DNA from: an uncultured Lachnospiraceae bacterium | Lineage (GTDB): Bacteria > Bacillota > Clostridia > Lachnospirales > Lachnospiraceae | DNA: 35,772 nucleotides | Assembly (NCBI GenBank): GCA_946632055.1 | Contig: CAMPAR010000014.1 | Coordinates: forward strand, 1 to 35,772 | Reading direction: 5' to 3' | Shown here: piece after piece, positions 16,059 to 25,200 of the stretch | How the letters are laid out: the number at the start of each line of letters is the position of its first letter | Position numbering within the stretch: position 1 is the first letter of the stretch | Notes under the pieces: generated by a model | What the model saw: only the letters and a program-made list of their open reading frames with translations | The model's database searches: none | Told to the model about the DNA's origin: nothing | Program-made: the position numbers and the translations under genes

Positions 16059-16832
16059 ATGATGACGAAGCTGGAAGAATATTATAATAAATTCAACGAG
16101 GAAAAGCGCCTCCTCCGGCCCTACGGGCGGGTGGAATTCCTGACGACGATGAAGTATATCGAGGAAGGGATCGGAGGGCGCGAAGGAATCAGCATCCTTG
16201 ACGTCGGCGCGGGAACGGGGCGCTACGCCGTGCCGCTTTCCGAGGCCGGACACGAGGTGGACGCCATCGAACTCGTCAACTACAATCTCGGCATCCTGAA
16301 GCAGAAGAAGAGCGCGGTGAGGGCGAAGCGCGGGAATGCGCTGAACCTCTCAAAATACCCGGAAAACCACTACGATATCGTGCTGGAGCTCGGCCCCCTG
16401 TACCATCTATTCAGCTTTGAAGACAAGCTTCGGGTGCTTCTTGAAGCGAAACGGGTCGCAAAGCCCGGCGGACTCATCTACGCCGCCTACTGCATGAACG
16501 AATACTCCGTCCTGACCTACGGCTTCAAGGAAGGCCATGTGAAGGAATGCGTGGCGGAGGGGAAGTACAGCAAGATTTTTCAGACGCTTTCCACGGAGGA
16601 AAACCTGTATTCCTATGTGCGGACAGAAGAGATCGAAGCGTTAAGAAAAGCGGCGGGACTTTCGCGCGTGAAGCTGATTTCGCCGGACGGTCCGGCGAAT
16701 TACATGCGTCGGGAAATCGAGGCGATGGACGAAGAAACTTTTGAACTGTTCCTGCAGTATCATTTCGCGACCTGCGAGCGGCCGGACCTTCTCGGCGCCG
16801 CGGGACACGCGCTGGATATTCTTCGCGCGTAA
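16059..16832 (+). CDS. Class I SAM-dependent methyltransferase, substrate unknown
   Basis: The 257-residue protein has a standard Rossmann methyltransferase core: motif I ILDVGAGTGRYAVPLSEAGH at about residue 48, an acidic residue after strand 2 (VDAIELV), NALNLSKYPENHYDIVLELGPLYHLF (motif IV region) and AKRVAKPGGLIYAAY. The C-terminal part is alpha-helical and lacks recognisable RNA- or DNA-binding domains, so a small molecule target is likely but not shown. Adjacent ATG codons at 16059 and 16062 could both serve. There is no strong ribosome binding site, so it may be translated by coupling with dtd, 14 bases upstream. It is the last gene before a converging hairpin. Confidence 0.85.
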   Translation: MMTKLEEYYNKFNEEKRLLRPYGRVEFLTTMKYIEEGIGGREGISILDVGAGTGRYAVPLSEAGHEVDAIELVNYNLGILKQKKSAVRAKRGNALNLSKYPENHYDIVLELGPLYHLFSFEDKLRVLLEAKRVAKPGGLIYAAYCMNEYSVLTYGFKEGHVKECVAEGKYSKIFQTLSTEENLYSYVRTEEIEALRKAAGLSRVKLISPDGPANYMRREIEAMDEETFELFLQYHFATCERPDLLGAAGHALDILRA

Positions 16833-16839
16833 AGTAATA

Positions 16840-16868
16840 CAGCCCGGAGGGAAGATCTCTCCGGGCTG
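16840..16868. terminator. Bidirectional terminator-like hairpin between convergent genes
   Basis: CAGCCCGGAG (16840-16849) and CTCCGGGCTG (16859-16868) pair perfectly around a 9-base loop. It lies between the ends of the methyltransferase (+) and aldo/keto reductase (-). T-richness after the stem is weak in both directions (cagaagttt on +; tattacttt on -), so termination efficiency is uncertain. Confidence 0.65.
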
Positions 16869-16901
16869 CAGAAGTTTCAATGCTTTGATTTATTGAGGGC
16901 T

Positions 16902-17855
16902 TTAGGCGCGGAAGAAGTTCTGGAACTGCGGAAGCGCATAGGCGAAATCCTTGCTCATCTGATCAATCTCGGCGAAATCCTCCGCTGAAATTTCAAAATC
17001 GCAGGCCTTGACGTTGTCCTCCACCTGTTCGGGGCGCTTCGCACCGACGATCGGCGCCGTGATGAAGCTTTCCTGCATGCACATGCGAAGAGAAAGCTGT
17101 GCGAGCGTCACGCCGTACTTCTCGGCATAGGGACGAAGCCTGTCGACGAAATCCACCGCCTGGCCGAAATACGGCTGCTGGAAGATCGCGGCATGCGAGC
17201 GGCCGTCTTCCGGACTGAATACGGTATCGCGGGAGAACTTGCCGGTCAGGATGCCCTGTGCGAGCGGAGAGTAGGGCATCACGCCGATGCCTTTTTCTTC
17301 GGCGTAGGCCAGGCTGTCATTGTCCTGATAACGCCAGACGAGCGACCAGCAGGGCTGGAGCACGTCGATTTCACCGTACTGCTCGGCTTCGATGATCTGC
17401 GCCCTGCTGAAGTTGGAAAGGCCGATGCAGCGGATTTTTCCTTCGGATTTCAGCTTCATGAGTTCGTCCATGGTATCCGCGATCGGGTCATTCTTCCGGG
17501 ACGGCCAGTGGATGAAGTAAATATCGATATAATCCTGCCCGAGATCGCGAAGGCTCTGCTCGCAGGAGGGGCGAACGTCCGGACGCGCGAGAAGATGGGT
17601 CGGAAGCTTGGTGCTGATCGTGATTTTGTCCCGGTCATAGCCCTTCAGCGCTTCCCGTACAAGGTTCTCCGAATGGCCGTTTCCGTAAGCGGGAGCGGTG
17701 TCGAGCGCATAGATGCCGTGGTCGATGGCCGCGCGGATCGAAGCGATGGACTTCTCATCCTCCGCACCCGTAAAGTAGGTGCCGCCGATCGCCCAGCATC
17801 CGAAGACCTGCTCCGGAATCATGACGGAGCTTTTGCCTAATGTGTAGTTTTTCAT
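16902..17855 (-). CDS. Aldo/keto reductase
   Basis: This NAD(P)H-dependent oxidoreductase of the aldo/keto reductase superfamily reduces carbonyl compounds; the natural substrate is unknown. The 317-residue TIM-barrel protein has the full catalytic tetrad: D52 and Y57 in DTAPAYGNGHSE, K83 in STKLP and H116 in FIHWP. The NADP-binding segment IVGAKRPEQVEDN is near the C-terminus. I chose the ATG at 17855 because AAAGGAGAA precedes it; a TTG at 17870 would add five residues and swallow that site. It is the only minus-strand gene, has its own consensus promoter at 17984-17956, and is a single-gene unit. Confidence 0.93.
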   Translation of the reverse strand: MKNYTLGKSSVMIPEQVFGCWAIGGTYFTGAEDEKSIASIRAAIDHGIYALDTAPAYGNGHSENLVREALKGYDRDKITISTKLPTHLLARPDVRPSCEQSLRDLGQDYIDIYFIHWPSRKNDPIADTMDELMKLKSEGKIRCIGLSNFSRAQIIEAEQYGEIDVLQPCWSLVWRYQDNDSLAYAEEKGIGVMPYSPLAQGILTGKFSRDTVFSPEDGRSHAAIFQQPYFGQAVDFVDRLRPYAEKYGVTLAQLSLRMCMQESFITAPIVGAKRPEQVEDNVKACDFEISAEDFAEIDQMSKDFAYALPQFQNFFRA

Positions 17856-17913
17856 GGATTCTCCTTTCAATGCTGCTTTTCGCCTTCCGTATTATCCGCA
17901 TCGGGAAGACGCA

Positions 17914-17942
17914 AGGAAAAGCCGGTAAAAGCCGCTTTTCCT
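17914..17942 (-). repeat. 9-bp inverted repeat at the 5' end of the aldo/keto reductase mRNA
   Basis: AGGAAAAGC (17914-17922) and GCTTTTCCT (17934-17942) are exact complements with an 11-base loop. On the minus strand this hairpin would begin about seven bases after the predicted transcription start. It could stabilise the mRNA 5' end or bind a regulator. Confidence 0.6.
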
Positions 17943-17955
17943 GTATTTTACAAAT

Positions 17956-17984
17956 ATTGTAGTCAAGGAGAGGCTTGGTGTCAA
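17956..17984 (-). promoter_or_regulatory. Consensus promoter of the aldo/keto reductase gene
   Basis: Read on the minus strand: -35 TTGACA (17984-17979), a 17-base spacer, and -10 TACAAT (17961-17956). The spacer contains the imperfect palindrome CAAGCCTCTCCTTG, and a GTCAA/TTGAC inverted repeat (17980-17984 with 17992-17996) covers the -35 box, so a regulator may bind here. Confidence 0.82.
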
Positions 17985-18023
17985 TCACCTTTTGACTCAA
18001 AATCAAAGACACGGAGGAAGACG

Positions 18024-18623
18024 ATGATTAAAAATGTCATACTGGATATGGGAAACGTGCTGCTTTCCTACGAGCCCGAAAGCTACGCCGGGATCCTTTC
18101 GTCAAAGAAAGCCGCCCCGTTTATCCTGAAGGAGCTGTATCTCGGAGAGGACTGGCCGAAGCAGGACCTCGGGCTTGTCGGAAAAGAGGAGCTTTACGAA
18201 CTCGTGAAGCCGCGCGTCCCGGAAGAATATCATGAGGACCTCAGGAAGAACGTTTACGGCTGGTCGGATCTCATGCGTCCGATTCCCGGCGCCGCGGACT
18301 TTCTGAAGGAAATGAAGGCGGAAGGATACCGCCTCTTTGTGCTCAGCAACGCGGGAGTTGATTTTCACGAATATTTTCCGAGGCACTACGACGTCTCGCT
18401 CTTTGACGGGCTTGTCGTATCCTGCGACCTTCACATCACGAAGCCGGACCGCAGGATTTATGAATCCCTGCTGGAGAGCTATGGACTCAAGGCGGAAGAG
18501 TGCATTTTCGCGGACGATCTTCCCAGGAACGTCGCCGGGGCGGAGACTCTCGGAATCCACGGCTTCCTGTTCCGCGGAGATTACCGGGAGCTTTTGGAGG
18601 AGATTGACAGAATCAATTGTTAA
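18024..18623 (+). CDS. HAD-family hydrolase (subclass IA)
   Basis: The 199-residue protein is a haloacid dehalogenase-superfamily phosphatase, probably acting on a small phosphorylated metabolite. Motif I is VILDMGNVLLSY with nucleophile D8; the usual second aspartate is replaced by glycine, as in the subclass IA variants with DxGxV. Motif II is FVLSNAG, motif III lysine is in ITKPDRRIY, and motif IV is CIFADDLPRNVAGAETLGI. A helical cap lies between residues 15 and 85. GGAGGA precedes the ATG. It is divergent from the aldo/keto reductase, with a shared 168-base upstream region, but no convincing plus-strand promoter was found there. Confidence 0.9.
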   Translation: MIKNVILDMGNVLLSYEPESYAGILSSKKAAPFILKELYLGEDWPKQDLGLVGKEELYELVKPRVPEEYHEDLRKNVYGWSDLMRPIPGAADFLKEMKAEGYRLFVLSNAGVDFHEYFPRHYDVSLFDGLVVSCDLHITKPDRRIYESLLESYGLKAEECIFADDLPRNVAGAETLGIHGFLFRGDYRELLEEIDRINC

Positions 18624-18655
18624 AGTTATATCGGTAAAGTTATAAAAAGAAGTCC

Positions 18656-18684
18656 TTGATAATGAGCTGCTTTTTGTTTATAAT
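18656..18684 (+). promoter_or_regulatory. Consensus promoter upstream of galM and the following gene run
   Basis: TTGATA (18656-18661), a 17-base spacer and a perfect TATAAT (18679-18684). It gives a leader of about 115 bases before galM. With no other clear promoter or terminator seen until 32787, it may drive the whole run galM to telA. Confidence 0.88.
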
Positions 18685-18713
18685 ATAATAGCTTATGTGT
18701 GGGCGTATCCGGC

Positions 18714-18774
18714 GTCCGTCTCAGGACTTTTGGCAGGACGGACACATAAAACGCGTTTGTTTTTGTGCCCGTCC
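18714..18774 (+). promoter_or_regulatory. Structured galM leader with alternative hairpins and a palindrome
   Basis: GTCCGTC (18714-18720) can pair with GACGGAC (18737-18743). The same right arm, as GGACGG (18736-18741) plus CAC (18743-18745), can instead pair with CCGTCC (18769-18774) plus GTG (18765-18767), so the two hairpins exclude each other. The loop of the second contains the perfect palindrome AAACGCGTTT (18749-18758), which has the central CG and flanking A/T look of LacI/GalR-family operators. No T-run follows either hairpin. Confidence 0.5.
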
Positions 18775-18804
18775 GGCCTTTACTCTATCTTACGGAGGTA
18801 TACT

Positions 18805-19863
18805 ATGGAGATCAGAAAATACGGTGTTACCGAGAGCGGGGAAGAAACTTCTCTCATCACGCTGAAAAACTCGAAAGGCATGATTGCGGAGCTGACCGAT
18901 ATGGGCGCTTCTCTTGTCAGCCTGATTGTGCCGGACCGGGACGGAAACCCTGTGGACGTGGTTCTCGGCTATCCGGCGTCTTCGGACTACGAGCATAACG
19001 CCAACTGCTACGGAGCGACCATCGGCCGCAACGGCAACCGGATCGCAAACGGACATTTTGTCATTGACGGCAAGGAATACCAGATGGCGAAGAATCCGAT
19101 GAACGGCCACAATCTTCACAGCCAGCCGGATACCTTCTATACGAGGAAATGGGGCTTTTCTACGGAAGACGGCCCGGATGCGCAGTGCGTGACCTTTACG
19201 CTGTACTCTCCGGACGGCGACCAGGGCTTCCCCGGCAACATGGATATCGAAGTGACCTATACGCTGACGGATGACAACGAGCTTATGATCGATTACTACG
19301 GCTTCTCGGATGCCGATACCGTCATGAACATGACGAATCACAGCTATTTCAACCTGAACGGCGAAGGCTCGGGCGATATTCTGAATCATACCCTGACCCT
19401 GTACGCGGACTATATCACGGAAACCGACAAGGATCTGATTCCGACCGGAAAGCTCATGGACGTCACCGGCACGCCCTTTGATTTCCGCGAGCCGAAGACG
19501 ATCGGGCAGGATATTCACGCAGACAACGAGGCGCTGCACTTCGGACACGGCTATGACCACAATTTCGTCGTAAACGACGGCAAGCGCGTGGAAGACGCCC
19601 AGCTGATCGGCCGCTGCGTCGGCGACAGGACCGGCATTGTAATGGAAATCTATACGGACCTTCCGGGCGTGCAGGTCTATACCGGCAACGGCATGGAGCA
19701 GCCGAACGGAAAGAACGGCCATGCCTATCACTCGAACGGCGCGGTCTGCTTCGAGACCCAGTTTGCACCGAACGCGATCAATATTCCGGAATTTGAGTCG
19801 CCGGTGCTGAAAGCCAATCACGAATCCACGACCCTTACCGTGTACCGTTTCCTGACCGAGTAA
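18805..19863 (+). CDS. galM: Aldose 1-epimerase (galactose mutarotase)
   Basis: GalM interconverts the alpha and beta anomers of galactose and glucose. The 352-residue protein has the beta-sandwich mutarotase signatures: the substrate-binding NRIANGHFVIDG and NGHNLH (H102), the catalytic acid H179 in MTNHSYFNLNG, and the catalytic base E317 in VCFETQFAPNAIN. CGGAGG (18793-18798) sets the start at ATG 18805; the frame remains open upstream to a GTG at 18697 but this only reads through the leader. No other Leloir pathway gene is in the window. The next gene, topB, starts six bases after the stop. Confidence 0.95.
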   Translation: MEIRKYGVTESGEETSLITLKNSKGMIAELTDMGASLVSLIVPDRDGNPVDVVLGYPASSDYEHNANCYGATIGRNGNRIANGHFVIDGKEYQMAKNPMNGHNLHSQPDTFYTRKWGFSTEDGPDAQCVTFTLYSPDGDQGFPGNMDIEVTYTLTDDNELMIDYYGFSDADTVMNMTNHSYFNLNGEGSGDILNHTLTLYADYITETDKDLIPTGKLMDVTGTPFDFREPKTIGQDIHADNEALHFGHGYDHNFVVNDGKRVEDAQLIGRCVGDRTGIVMEIYTDLPGVQVYTGNGMEQPNGKNGHAYHSNGAVCFETQFAPNAINIPEFESPVLKANHESTTLTVYRFLTE

Positions 19864-19869
19864 GCATTC

Positions 19870-21882
19870 ATGGGAAAAAATCTGTATATCGCCGAGAAGC
19901 CGAGCGTAGCACAGGAGTTCGCCCGGGTTCTCGGTATCCGCGCTTCACGCCGCGACGGGTATCTGGAGTCGGAGAACGACATTGTGACCTGGTGCGTCGG
20001 GCATCTTGTAACCATGTCCTATCCCGATGCCTATGACCCGTCGCTGAAGCGCTGGAATATGAATACACTTCCGTTTATACCGGAAGTCTGGAAATACGAA
20101 GTGATCGATTCCGTGAAAAAGCAGTTCGGAGTCGTATCGGAGCTCCTCACGCGCCCGGACGTCGAAACCATCTACGTCTGCACCGACTCGGGACGCGAGG
20201 GGGAATACATTTACCGCCTGGTGCGCCAGGAAGCGCACGTGAGCGGCAAAAAGGAAAAGCGGGTGTGGATTGATTCCCAGACCGAGGAAGAAATCCGCCG
20301 CGGCATCCGGGAGGCGAAGGACATTTCGGCCTATGACAATCTCGCTTCGTCCGCCTATTTGCGGGCAAAGGAAGATTATCTCATGGGCATCAATTTCTCC
20401 CGGGCGCTGACGCTGAAATTCGGGAACACGCTTGCCGGAACGCTGCATCAGGACCGGGCCGTCATTTCCATCGGCCGCGTCATGACCTGCGTGCTCGGCA
20501 TGGTGGTGAGAAGAGAGCGCGAAATCCGGAACTTCAAGCCGACGAAATTCTACCGCGTGATCGCGGGAATTCCGGCGGATACGGACCGGATCGAGGGCGA
20601 GTGGCGCGCGGTCAAAGGTTCCCGGTATGAGAACCATCCCGCGCTCTATAAGGAGAACGGCTTTACGAAGAAGGAAGTGGCCGAAGCGCTGATCCGGATT
20701 CTTTCCGAAAATCCGCCGCTGACCGTCACCGTACAGTCGGTGGAGCGAAAGACGGAGCTGAAAAAGCCGCCGCTTCTTTTTAACCTTGCGGAGCTGCAGA
20801 ACGAGTGCTCCCGCCGTTTCAAGATCAGTCCGGACGAGACGCTGTCGATCGTCCAGGAGCTTTACGAGAAGAAGCTCGTGACTTATCCGAGAACCGACGC
20901 GCGCGTGCTTTCAAGCGCGGTTGCGAAGGAAATCGGGAAGAACCTGAGCGGTCTTACGAAGGTTCCCTCGGTGGCTTCTTTTGCTTCGGAAATCCTTGAA
21001 AAGAAGAGCTATACCGGGATCGGGAAATCCCAGTATACCGATGATAAGAAAATTACGGATCACTATGCGATTATCCCCACGGGGCAGGGCCTTTCTCAGC
21101 TTTCCTCGCTGAAAAGCCTTCCGGCGCGGGTGTATGAACTGATTGCCCGGCGCTTCCTAAGCATTTTCTATCCGCCGGCCAAATATACGAAGGCCGCCCT
21201 CGTGACGCAGCGGGAAGGCGAGTCCTTCTTCTCGAATTTCCGCGCGCTTGCCGAGAAGGGCTATCTCGAAGTGATGGAGGAGCCGAAAAGGGCGGAGAGC
21301 GGCAGGGAAGAAGACAAGGACGCCGAGAAGACGCTCAGCATGAAAATGCAGGGCTTCCTCGCGGGACTGAAAAAAGGCATGACGCTTCCCGTGGAATCCT
21401 TTACGATCCGCGAAGGCGAGACGACTCCGCCGAAGCGCTATAATTCCGGCTCGCTCATCCTGACCATGGAGAACGCGGGGCAGTTCATCGAGGACGAGGA
21501 GCTTCGCGCGCAGATCAAGGGCTCCGGAATCGGAACCTCGGCGACAAGGGCGGAGATCATCAAAAAGCTTGTAACGATCCGGTATCTGAAGATCAACCAG
21601 AAAACGCAGATTGTGACGCCGGAGCTTCAGGGAGAGCTGGTATACAACGTGGTCGAAGCCTCCATGCCGCAGCTTCTGAATCCGGATCTGACGGCTTCCT
21701 GGGAAAAGGGGCTGTCGTATGTGGCGGAAGGCACGATTTCGCCGGACGAATACATGCAGAAGCTTTCCGCGTTCGTCAAAAGGCGGACCGATACAGTGAA
21801 GGGAATCACGAATCCCGAACGCATCCGCGCGGGCTTTGAACCGGTGCTTCCCTATTACGCGAAAAAGGGTCAGAAATTCTGA
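19870..21882 (+). CDS. topB: DNA topoisomerase III (type IA)
   Basis: Topoisomerase III passes single strands through transient breaks and decatenates replication intermediates. The 670-residue protein has an N-terminal Toprim domain (GKNLYIAEKPSVAQEF with E9; TDSGREGE at 105-112) and the active-site tyrosine Y339 in LVTYPRTDAR. Other family segments are SIGRVMTCVLG, GIGTSATRAEII and SYVAEG. There are no C-terminal zinc fingers, unlike topoisomerase I. TopB copies also occur on mobile elements, but the surrounding genes are chromosomal housekeeping genes and the codon use looks like theirs, so this appears to be resident. It is followed by a small membrane protein gene 14 bases downstream. 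Confidence 0.94.
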   Translation: MGKNLYIAEKPSVAQEFARVLGIRASRRDGYLESENDIVTWCVGHLVTMSYPDAYDPSLKRWNMNTLPFIPEVWKYEVIDSVKKQFGVVSELLTRPDVETIYVCTDSGREGEYIYRLVRQEAHVSGKKEKRVWIDSQTEEEIRRGIREAKDISAYDNLASSAYLRAKEDYLMGINFSRALTLKFGNTLAGTLHQDRAVISIGRVMTCVLGMVVRREREIRNFKPTKFYRVIAGIPADTDRIEGEWRAVKGSRYENHPALYKENGFTKKEVAEALIRILSENPPLTVTVQSVERKTELKKPPLLFNLAELQNECSRRFKISPDETLSIVQELYEKKLVTYPRTDARVLSSAVAKEIGKNLSGLTKVPSVASFASEILEKKSYTGIGKSQYTDDKKITDHYAIIPTGQGLSQLSSLKSLPARVYELIARRFLSIFYPPAKYTKAALVTQREGESFFSNFRALAEKGYLEVMEEPKRAESGREEDKDAEKTLSMKMQGFLAGLKKGMTLPVESFTIREGETTPPKRYNSGSLILTMENAGQFIEDEELRAQIKGSGIGTSATRAEIIKKLVTIRYLKINQKTQIVTPELQGELVYNVVEASMPQLLNPDLTASWEKGLSYVAEGTISPDEYMQKLSAFVKRRTDTVKGITNPERIRAGFEPVLPYYAKKGQKF

Positions 21883-21896
21883 CACCGGGAGTTTGT

Positions 21897-22289
21897 ATGG
21901 AAATTATCGAAGAAGAGAAGGAGCTCGGAAGCGTCGGCAAAACGCAGCGGATTATCATTTCCCGCCGGGATACGCTCGCGAACGACCTAAAAAACAGTAC
22001 GGTTCAGGGGCTGATCTCTTTCATAGCCTCGCTGGCGGCCGCCGGCATTATTATAACCGGCTTCCTGATCAGCTTCCGGAATGCGGGAAGGGGCGGCTTC
22101 ATCGTCGGAATCCTGATGATCGGCGCGCTTCTCATGGCCGCTTTCTCGATCGTGATGGGGATTCTCGGACTGAAGAACCGGCACAAAATCCGTCACTATA
22201 TGGAGCAGCGGGGACTGGTTATCAGCGCGCTTTGCGTGATTTCGCTGATTGTGATGTATGTGCGGGGAATATTGATTTATCTTGGGTGA
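21897..22289 (+). CDS. Small three-pass membrane protein, unknown function
   Basis: I do not recognise this 130-residue protein with certainty; it may match one of the small Lachnospiraceae-specific DUF families. A charged cytoplasmic-type N-terminus (residues 1-35, MEIIEEEKELGSVGKTQR) is followed by three hydrophobic spans at about 37-60, 67-91 and 105-127. Basic loops (NRHKIRH at 94-100) suggest inside positions. There is no signal peptide cleavage site. It starts 14 bases after topB and ends 6 bases before the DUF5717-like gene, so it is probably co-expressed with the DUF5717/DUF5716 genes and could anchor that system to the membrane; this is inferred from position only. Confidence 0.8.
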   Translation: MEIIEEEKELGSVGKTQRIIISRRDTLANDLKNSTVQGLISFIASLAAAGIIITGFLISFRNAGRGGFIVGILMIGALLMAAFSIVMGILGLKNRHKIRHYMEQRGLVISALCVISLIVMYVRGILIYLG

Positions 22290-22295
22290 TTGTGA

Positions 22296-25200
22296 ATGAA
22301 AAGTCGTTTGATACAGCTGTCAAAAGGAATCATTGAAACGAGTGTTCCGGAGGTGCGCTTCGGCGTGGAAAAGCTCACCGGAATTCTGCTGGCGGACAAG
22401 AAGGCCGCCTACGAGGTTTCCGTGAATTCCGAAAACAATGTGCCGATGCACCTGTTCTTTTATTCGCAGGACGCCCGGGTCCGGGTTTCCCAGCCGCTGT
22501 CCATCGGACGCACCGGGAAATTCACGGTGGAAATCAATACCTCGGGGCTGTGGCCCGGCGACCGGATTTCCGGCGCGATTGATATTGTCTACAACGGCGG
22601 GGAGACGAAACTTCCCTACGAATTCCTGATCGGCATCCAGTGCCGGGACCGGGTGATGGAGTGCTTCTCCTCCTTAGAGGAATTCGCCGACTTTGCAAAA
22701 ACAAACCCGCGCGACGCCGCGCAGCTCTTTTCCTGGCGGGACTTCACGGCCATGCCCTTCCTGCAGACGCTTGAAATGCAGGGGCGGTATCACAGCTATC
22801 TGTCAAGCGGGAGTGACGATAACGGCCTTTCGGAGTTCCTTTCCGCCTGCGGGATCGATTTTGATGCTTCGGAGACCCTTTCCGGGAAGGAGAGCGCCGT
22901 CCGCAGGAAAGAAGCGGATCCCGCGCTGCTTCTTACGGCAAATGACCGCCTGAGAAGAATCCGGATCTCCCGGCTGATCACGCGCTTTGAAGTCGAACGG
23001 CGGAAGGGAAAGAACCCGAAAGGGCTCGATCTCGACCGTGAATTCCGGCAGCTCGCTGCGGATTATGTGACGGACACGGACGCGCATCTCGCCTGCGCCT
23101 GGTATCTTACGGTTTCCGGGCAGCATGAGGACGCGAGAAAGGAGCTTCTGTCGATTCAGGACGCGGTGCAGAAGGACCGCATGAACGGGAAGGACCGCTA
23201 CTGCCTCTTCATGAAGCTCGTATCGATGATTCAGGACAGCAAAGAGAGCGGCGAGCAGTGCCGGGAGCTGACGCACAAGCTCTTCATGGACGGCGCGCGC
23301 TCCGGCCTGATGTTTGAACTCGAGTACCGGCTGAATCCGGAGTTTTCGGAAAGCACGGAGCGGGCCTCGCAGCTTCTCCTGCAGTTCTATACGATCGCGA
23401 GCCACGATCCGATGGTTTTCCTCGAGACCTGCTCGCTGTGGGAAAAGGACACCTCCGCCGTCAACGTGCTGACGGAGTATGAGCTTCGTTCGGCGCTTTT
23501 CGGCCTGCGGTGCGGGCTGATCTCGGAGAAGACGCTCTTCCGGGTCTTCTCGCACGAACTGAAGAATCCGAAGCTTCTCAATCTGTACATGCTGATTCTG
23601 AAGCTTGCCTATAAAAAATTCGGGAATCAGGAATTCCTGCAGGCGGTCTGCAATGTCTACCTGCAGAAGAAGAATACCGGAGCCCGGTATTTTCAGTGGT
23701 ACCGGGACGCGGTGGGCCTGAACCTCGCGATGCCGGGCCTGTACGAGTACTACATGTACTCGCTGCCGAAGGACTTCGACGAGCCGCTGCCGATGAATCT
23801 CGTGCTGTACTTCGGCTACGGACGGGAGAACAGCAGCATTCCGCTCGACCTCCTCTACGCCAACATTGTAAAATTCTATGCGGACGACGAAAAAGTCATG
23901 GATGCCTACCGGGAGAAGATCGAGGCCTACGCGGTGAAAAAGCTGCGTCTTGAAGAGTTTTCGCCCGCGATGCTGCCGGTATTTCAGACGGTTCTCGACC
24001 GGGAGCACTGCACCGGGGAGAACGCGGGCGGCATGATGAGCCTTCTCGAGCTTCGAAGAATCCGCACCTCGCTTTCCGGCGTGCGCCGCGCCGTCGTGCA
24101 CTATCCGCAGCTGAATCAGGAATCCAGTTTCCCGATTATCGACGGGGAAGCGCTCGCGCCGGTCTATTCGGAGCAGGCGGTGATTGCCTTTGAGGACCGC
24201 TTCGGGAACCGTCATCACGATCCTGCCTGCCGGATGGAGAAGGTTTTTGACGAACCGGCGCTTCAGGAGGAGTGCGCTTCGCTTCTTCCGGACCGGCTCC
24301 TTCTGCAGTTAAAGGAGGCGGATCATATCAAGCCCGGGACGCTGAAGGAGCGGGATCTCTTCCTTGCGACCACGCTCATCAAGAACCGGAATATCGACGG
24401 CTTTTACCGGGCGCGGCTCTTTGAAGCCCTGGTGGACCTGTCGATGAGCCCCGGAATGCAGCATGTGAACTGCTGCGAATTCCTGATGGAAGCCGAGTTT
24501 ACGGCCTTCTCGCCGGAATACCGGTCGAAGATGCTGTCGGTTCTCATTGATCGGGGCTACTATAAGGAGGCCTTCGCGCGGATTCTCGAATACGGCGCGG
24601 AACGCTTGGACGACGACCATCTGCAGCTCTGCGCGGAAAACATGATGGGAGAGCCGCTTCTTCGCGGCGACCGCATGATGACGGCGATCTGCTGGCGTCT
24701 GTATAAGAATCAGCACGGCGGAAGCATGGTTTACGACGTACTCGCCTCGTATTTCGAGGGCAGCACGCAGGACATGCTCCAGCTGATCCGGCGGCTCAGG
24801 CAGAAGCATCAGCCGACGAAGGGACTCGTGGAGCAGGCCTTTACCGAATGCATCTACGCGGGAAACAGCCGGGATCTTGACGTGCTGTTCGACTGGTATG
24901 TGTCGGAAAACGGCAGCGAAAGCCTGCTGAAGTCCGCGTATCTCGTGCTCCGCTCCCATCAGTATTTCATGAAGGAGAGAAGCCTGACGGATACGGCGGC
25001 GGAGGAGCTGAAGAACCGGGTGTGGAGCCTTCCGAAGGTCTGCATGCTCGCACTCCTCACCTATTTTGCGAACGACAACGGCCCGATGACAACGGATGAC
25101 CGCACGCTTGCGGAGGCACTTGTCAAGGCGGCGGCCGGCGAGAATCTGGTGCTCGGCTGCTTTTCGAAGCTCGAAAAGCATATTCAGATGCCGGTGGAGC

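Noticed and set aside
17856..17870. TTG start adding five residues to the aldo/keto reductase
   Set aside because: The AAAGGAG site precedes ATG 17855 and would be coding in the longer form.
18697..18804. In-frame 5' extension of galM from GTG 18697
   Set aside because: CGGAGG at 18793-18798 and the family's normal N-terminus place the start at 18805; the extension only reads through a structured leader.
19870..21882. topB as a sign of an integrated mobile element
   Set aside because: No integrase, relaxase, transposase or attachment repeats are nearby, and the neighbours are chromosomal genes with similar composition.
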